Shown one piece after another: positions 5,891 through 7,306 of a stretch of DNA of 7,306 bases (position 1 is its first letter; each line of letters opens with the position of its first letter). The notes beneath the pieces were generated by a model that was given only the letters and a program-made list of their open reading frames with translations, was not told the origin of the DNA and did no database searches. Position numbers and translations under genes: made by a program. Origin of the DNA: Bacteroidales bacterium (lineage in GTDB: Bacteria > Bacteroidota > Bacteroidia > Bacteroidales > JALTDM01); assembly GCA_027073875.1 (NCBI GenBank), contig JALTEO010000250.1:1-7306 (forward strand). The letters are read 5' to 3'.

Positions 5891-6470
5891 TATTCAAAAG
5901 TTTAACTTTATTGTTTTCCAATTTATATTTTTCGCCCGATTCGGGACAAGTTGCCAACCCGCTATCATCAAAATTTAAACGATGACCATAACGACTCATC
6001 CAACCGATATGGCGGGCGGGATTGCCGACTACCAAGGCAAAGGCGGGAACATCTTTCGTAACAACAGCTCCGGCACCGATAAAACAGTATTCATTTAAAG
6101 TTGTTCCACACACAATCGTGGAATTAGCACCAATGGTTGCCCCTTTCTTTACCAAAGTGGTTTCGTAAGCATCTCGGCGGATAACGGCACTGCGTGGATT
6201 GGTAACATTGGTAAAAACCATGGACGGACCCAAAAACACATCATCTTCGCAGATAACACCTGTGTAAATAGAAACATTGTTCTGTACCTTGACATTTTTA
6301 CCTAAAACCACATCGGGAGAAACTACCACATTTTGTCCGATATTACACCGTTCTCCAACAATGGCTCCGGTCATTATATGTGTAAAATGCCAGATTTTAG
6401 TGCCATCGCCTATTTTACAGCCATCATCAATAACAGCTGTTTCGTGTGCAAAATATTTTTTATCGCTCAT
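5883..6470 (-). CDS. wbpD: UDP-2-acetamido-3-amino-2,3-dideoxy-glucuronate N-acetyltransferase
   Basis: This 195-residue protein is a left-handed beta-helix acyltransferase of the WbpD/WlbB type, which uses acetyl-CoA to acetylate the 3-amino group made by WbpE. Hexapeptide-repeat turns run from about residue 11 to 140 (for example AVIDDG, CKIGDG, CNIGQN, VVLGKN, ATIGAN, CFIGAG). FTNVTNPRS (86-94) is the internal loop typical of sugar 3-N-acetyltransferases, and VVGNPARHIGWMSRYGHRL (147-165) is the CoA-side ending characteristic of this branch. The C-terminal extension contains TCPESGEKY (174-182), as in WbpD. Members are normally trimers in the cytosol. It begins 2 nt after the wbpE stop and overlaps wbpB by 8 nt, so the three genes are almost certainly co-translated. 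The neighbouring dehydrogenase and aminotransferase make the substrate assignment stronger than homology alone. Confidence 0.93.
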   Translation of the reverse strand: MSDKKYFAHETAVIDDGCKIGDGTKIWHFTHIMTGAIVGERCNIGQNVVVSPDVVLGKNVKVQNNVSIYTGVICEDDVFLGPSMVFTNVTNPRSAVIRRDAYETTLVKKGATIGANSTIVCGTTLNEYCFIGAGAVVTKDVPAFALVVGNPARHIGWMSRYGHRLNFDDSGLATCPESGEKYKLENNKVKLLNNE

Positions 6471-6472
6471 TA

Positions 6473-7306
6473 TTATTTATTTACAAATTCCAATACCGAT
6501 TCGGTAATATATGTCAGTTGTTCTTCGTCCAATTCGGTATGCATAGGCAAAGATAATACAATATTACTTAATGCTTCGGTTACGGGCATATCGCCTCGTT
6601 TATAGCCATTGTGAATATATGCTTTTTGCAGATGCAGCGGCACCGGATAATACACAGCGGAAGGGATGCCTTTTTCTTGCAAATGTTTTTGTAACTCATC
6701 ACGGTTTACATCATTCATCTTTAAAGTATATTGATGATAGATGTGTTTACTTTTCGGTGAAACTGCCGGCGGGGTAATATGTGGATTGTTTGAAAATGCT
6801 TCGGTATAAAATGCAGCTGCCTTGCGGCGTTTATCGTTATATTCGTCCAAATGTTTCAGCTTGACATTGAGGATGGCTGCCTGAATACTGTCGAGGCGGG
6901 AGTTAACCCCAATGTAATCGTGATAATACCTGACCGTCATTCCGTGATTGACGAGCGAACGCAGTTTTTCGGCAAGCGTATCGTCGTTGGTGAAGATAGC
7001 ACCGCCGTCACCGTAACAACCGAGGTTTTTTGACGGGAAAAACGAAGTGCAGCCCATTGTGCCGATAGTGCCCAACTTTTCGGTTGTGCCGTCGTCAAAA
7101 TAATATTCGCTGCCGAGGGCTTGTGCCGTATCTTCTATTACAGCCAAATCGTAGTGGGTAGCTAATTCCATGATACTTTCCATCAGTGGGGCTTGCCCGA
7201 AAACATGGACAGGAATAATAGCTTTGGTGCGTTCCGTGATTTTAGCTTCAATCTCGTTGATATTGATGTTGAATGTAAATGGATCGACATCTACAAAAAC
7301 AGGTTT
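6473..7306 (-). CDS. wbpE: DegT/DnrJ/EryC1-family UDP-3-keto-glucuronate 3-aminotransferase (5' partial)
   Basis: The frame is open to the window edge, giving 277 visible residues; an ATG at 7183 is internal, since the preceding 41 residues (KPVFVDVD to VHVFGQAP) are standard family sequence. About 80 N-terminal residues are missing relative to WbpE (about 360). The family is PLP-dependent aminotransferases with fold type I. In visible numbering, Asp59 in VIEDTAQA contacts the PLP ring nitrogen and Lys93 in FFPSKNLGCYGDGG forms the Schiff base. NSRLDSIQAAIL then follows, with YHQYTLK and the YYPVPLHLQ segment near the C-terminus. It should transfer an amino group from glutamate to C3 of the keto-sugar made by WbpB. 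Position ahead of wbpD and wbpB supports this over other DegT activities. Confidence 0.92.
   Translation of the reverse strand, partial: KPVFVDVDPFTFNININEIEAKITERTKAIIPVHVFGQAPLMESIMELATHYDLAVIEDTAQALGSEYYFDDGTTEKLGTIGTMGCTSFFPSKNLGCYGDGGAIFTNDDTLAEKLRSLVNHGMTVRYYHDYIGVNSRLDSIQAAILNVKLKHLDEYNDKRRKAAAFYTEAFSNNPHITPPAVSPKSKHIYHQYTLKMNDVNRDELQKHLQEKGIPSAVYYPVPLHLQKAYIHNGYKRGDMPVTEALSNIVLSLPMHTELDEEQLTYITESVLEFVNK

Noticed and set aside
7181..7183. ATG as the start of the aminotransferase gene
   Set aside because: The same frame continues to base 7306 with typical family sequence, so this Met is internal.

Overview
The window looks like chromosomal DNA from a Bacteroidota (Bacteroidetes) bacterium. 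The evidence is a thioredoxin-fold protein with the DUF4369 + TlpA layout common in that phylum, a bacterial group II GGGP synthase (PcrB type), A-rich leaders without clear Shine-Dalgarno sequences, and a possible Bacteroidetes-type -7 promoter element (TAnnTTTG). No rRNA, tRNA or CRISPR array is visible. The genus cannot be told from this sequence.

Layout: on the + strand, 1-1116 is the 3' part of an envelope thiol-disulfide oxidoreductase gene whose start lies outside the window. It converges on a long minus-strand gene series. The two transcription units are separated by 147 bp holding a 63-bp palindromic repeat (1164-1226). The minus-strand series, in transcription order from the right edge, is: a DegT-type 3-aminotransferase (wbpE, 5' partial), an N-acetyltransferase (wbpD), a sugar-nucleotide 3-dehydrogenase (wbpB), a DUF559/Vsr-like endonuclease gene flanked by two copies of a palindromic repeat, a TviB/WbpO-type nucleotide-sugar 6-dehydrogenase, galE and pcrB. 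Apart from the nuclease insertion, genes are packed with -8 to +6 nt between them, so most of the block is probably one operon.

Function: the 6-dehydrogenase, WbpB, WbpE and WbpD together match the known route from UDP-GlcNAc to UDP-2,3-diacetamido-2,3-dideoxy-glucuronic acid, a precursor for O-antigen or capsule (C6 oxidation, C3 oxidation, C3 transamination, 3-N-acetylation). The 2-epimerase WbpI, glycosyltransferases, flippase and polymerase are not in the window and would be expected upstream, beyond 7306. GalE can supply Gal or GalNAc nucleotides. PcrB belongs to a separate prenyl-glycerol lipid pathway and appears to be carried at the operon's 3' end.

The most unusual part is 4370-4904. 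This AT-rich endonuclease gene sits between operon genes, bracketed by two same-orientation palindromes that share 46 identical bases, and the last 20 codons of the nuclease lie inside one palindrome. It looks like a small mobile or repeat-associated unit inserted in the polysaccharide operon. Whether it still moves, or spreads the palindromes, cannot be decided from this window.
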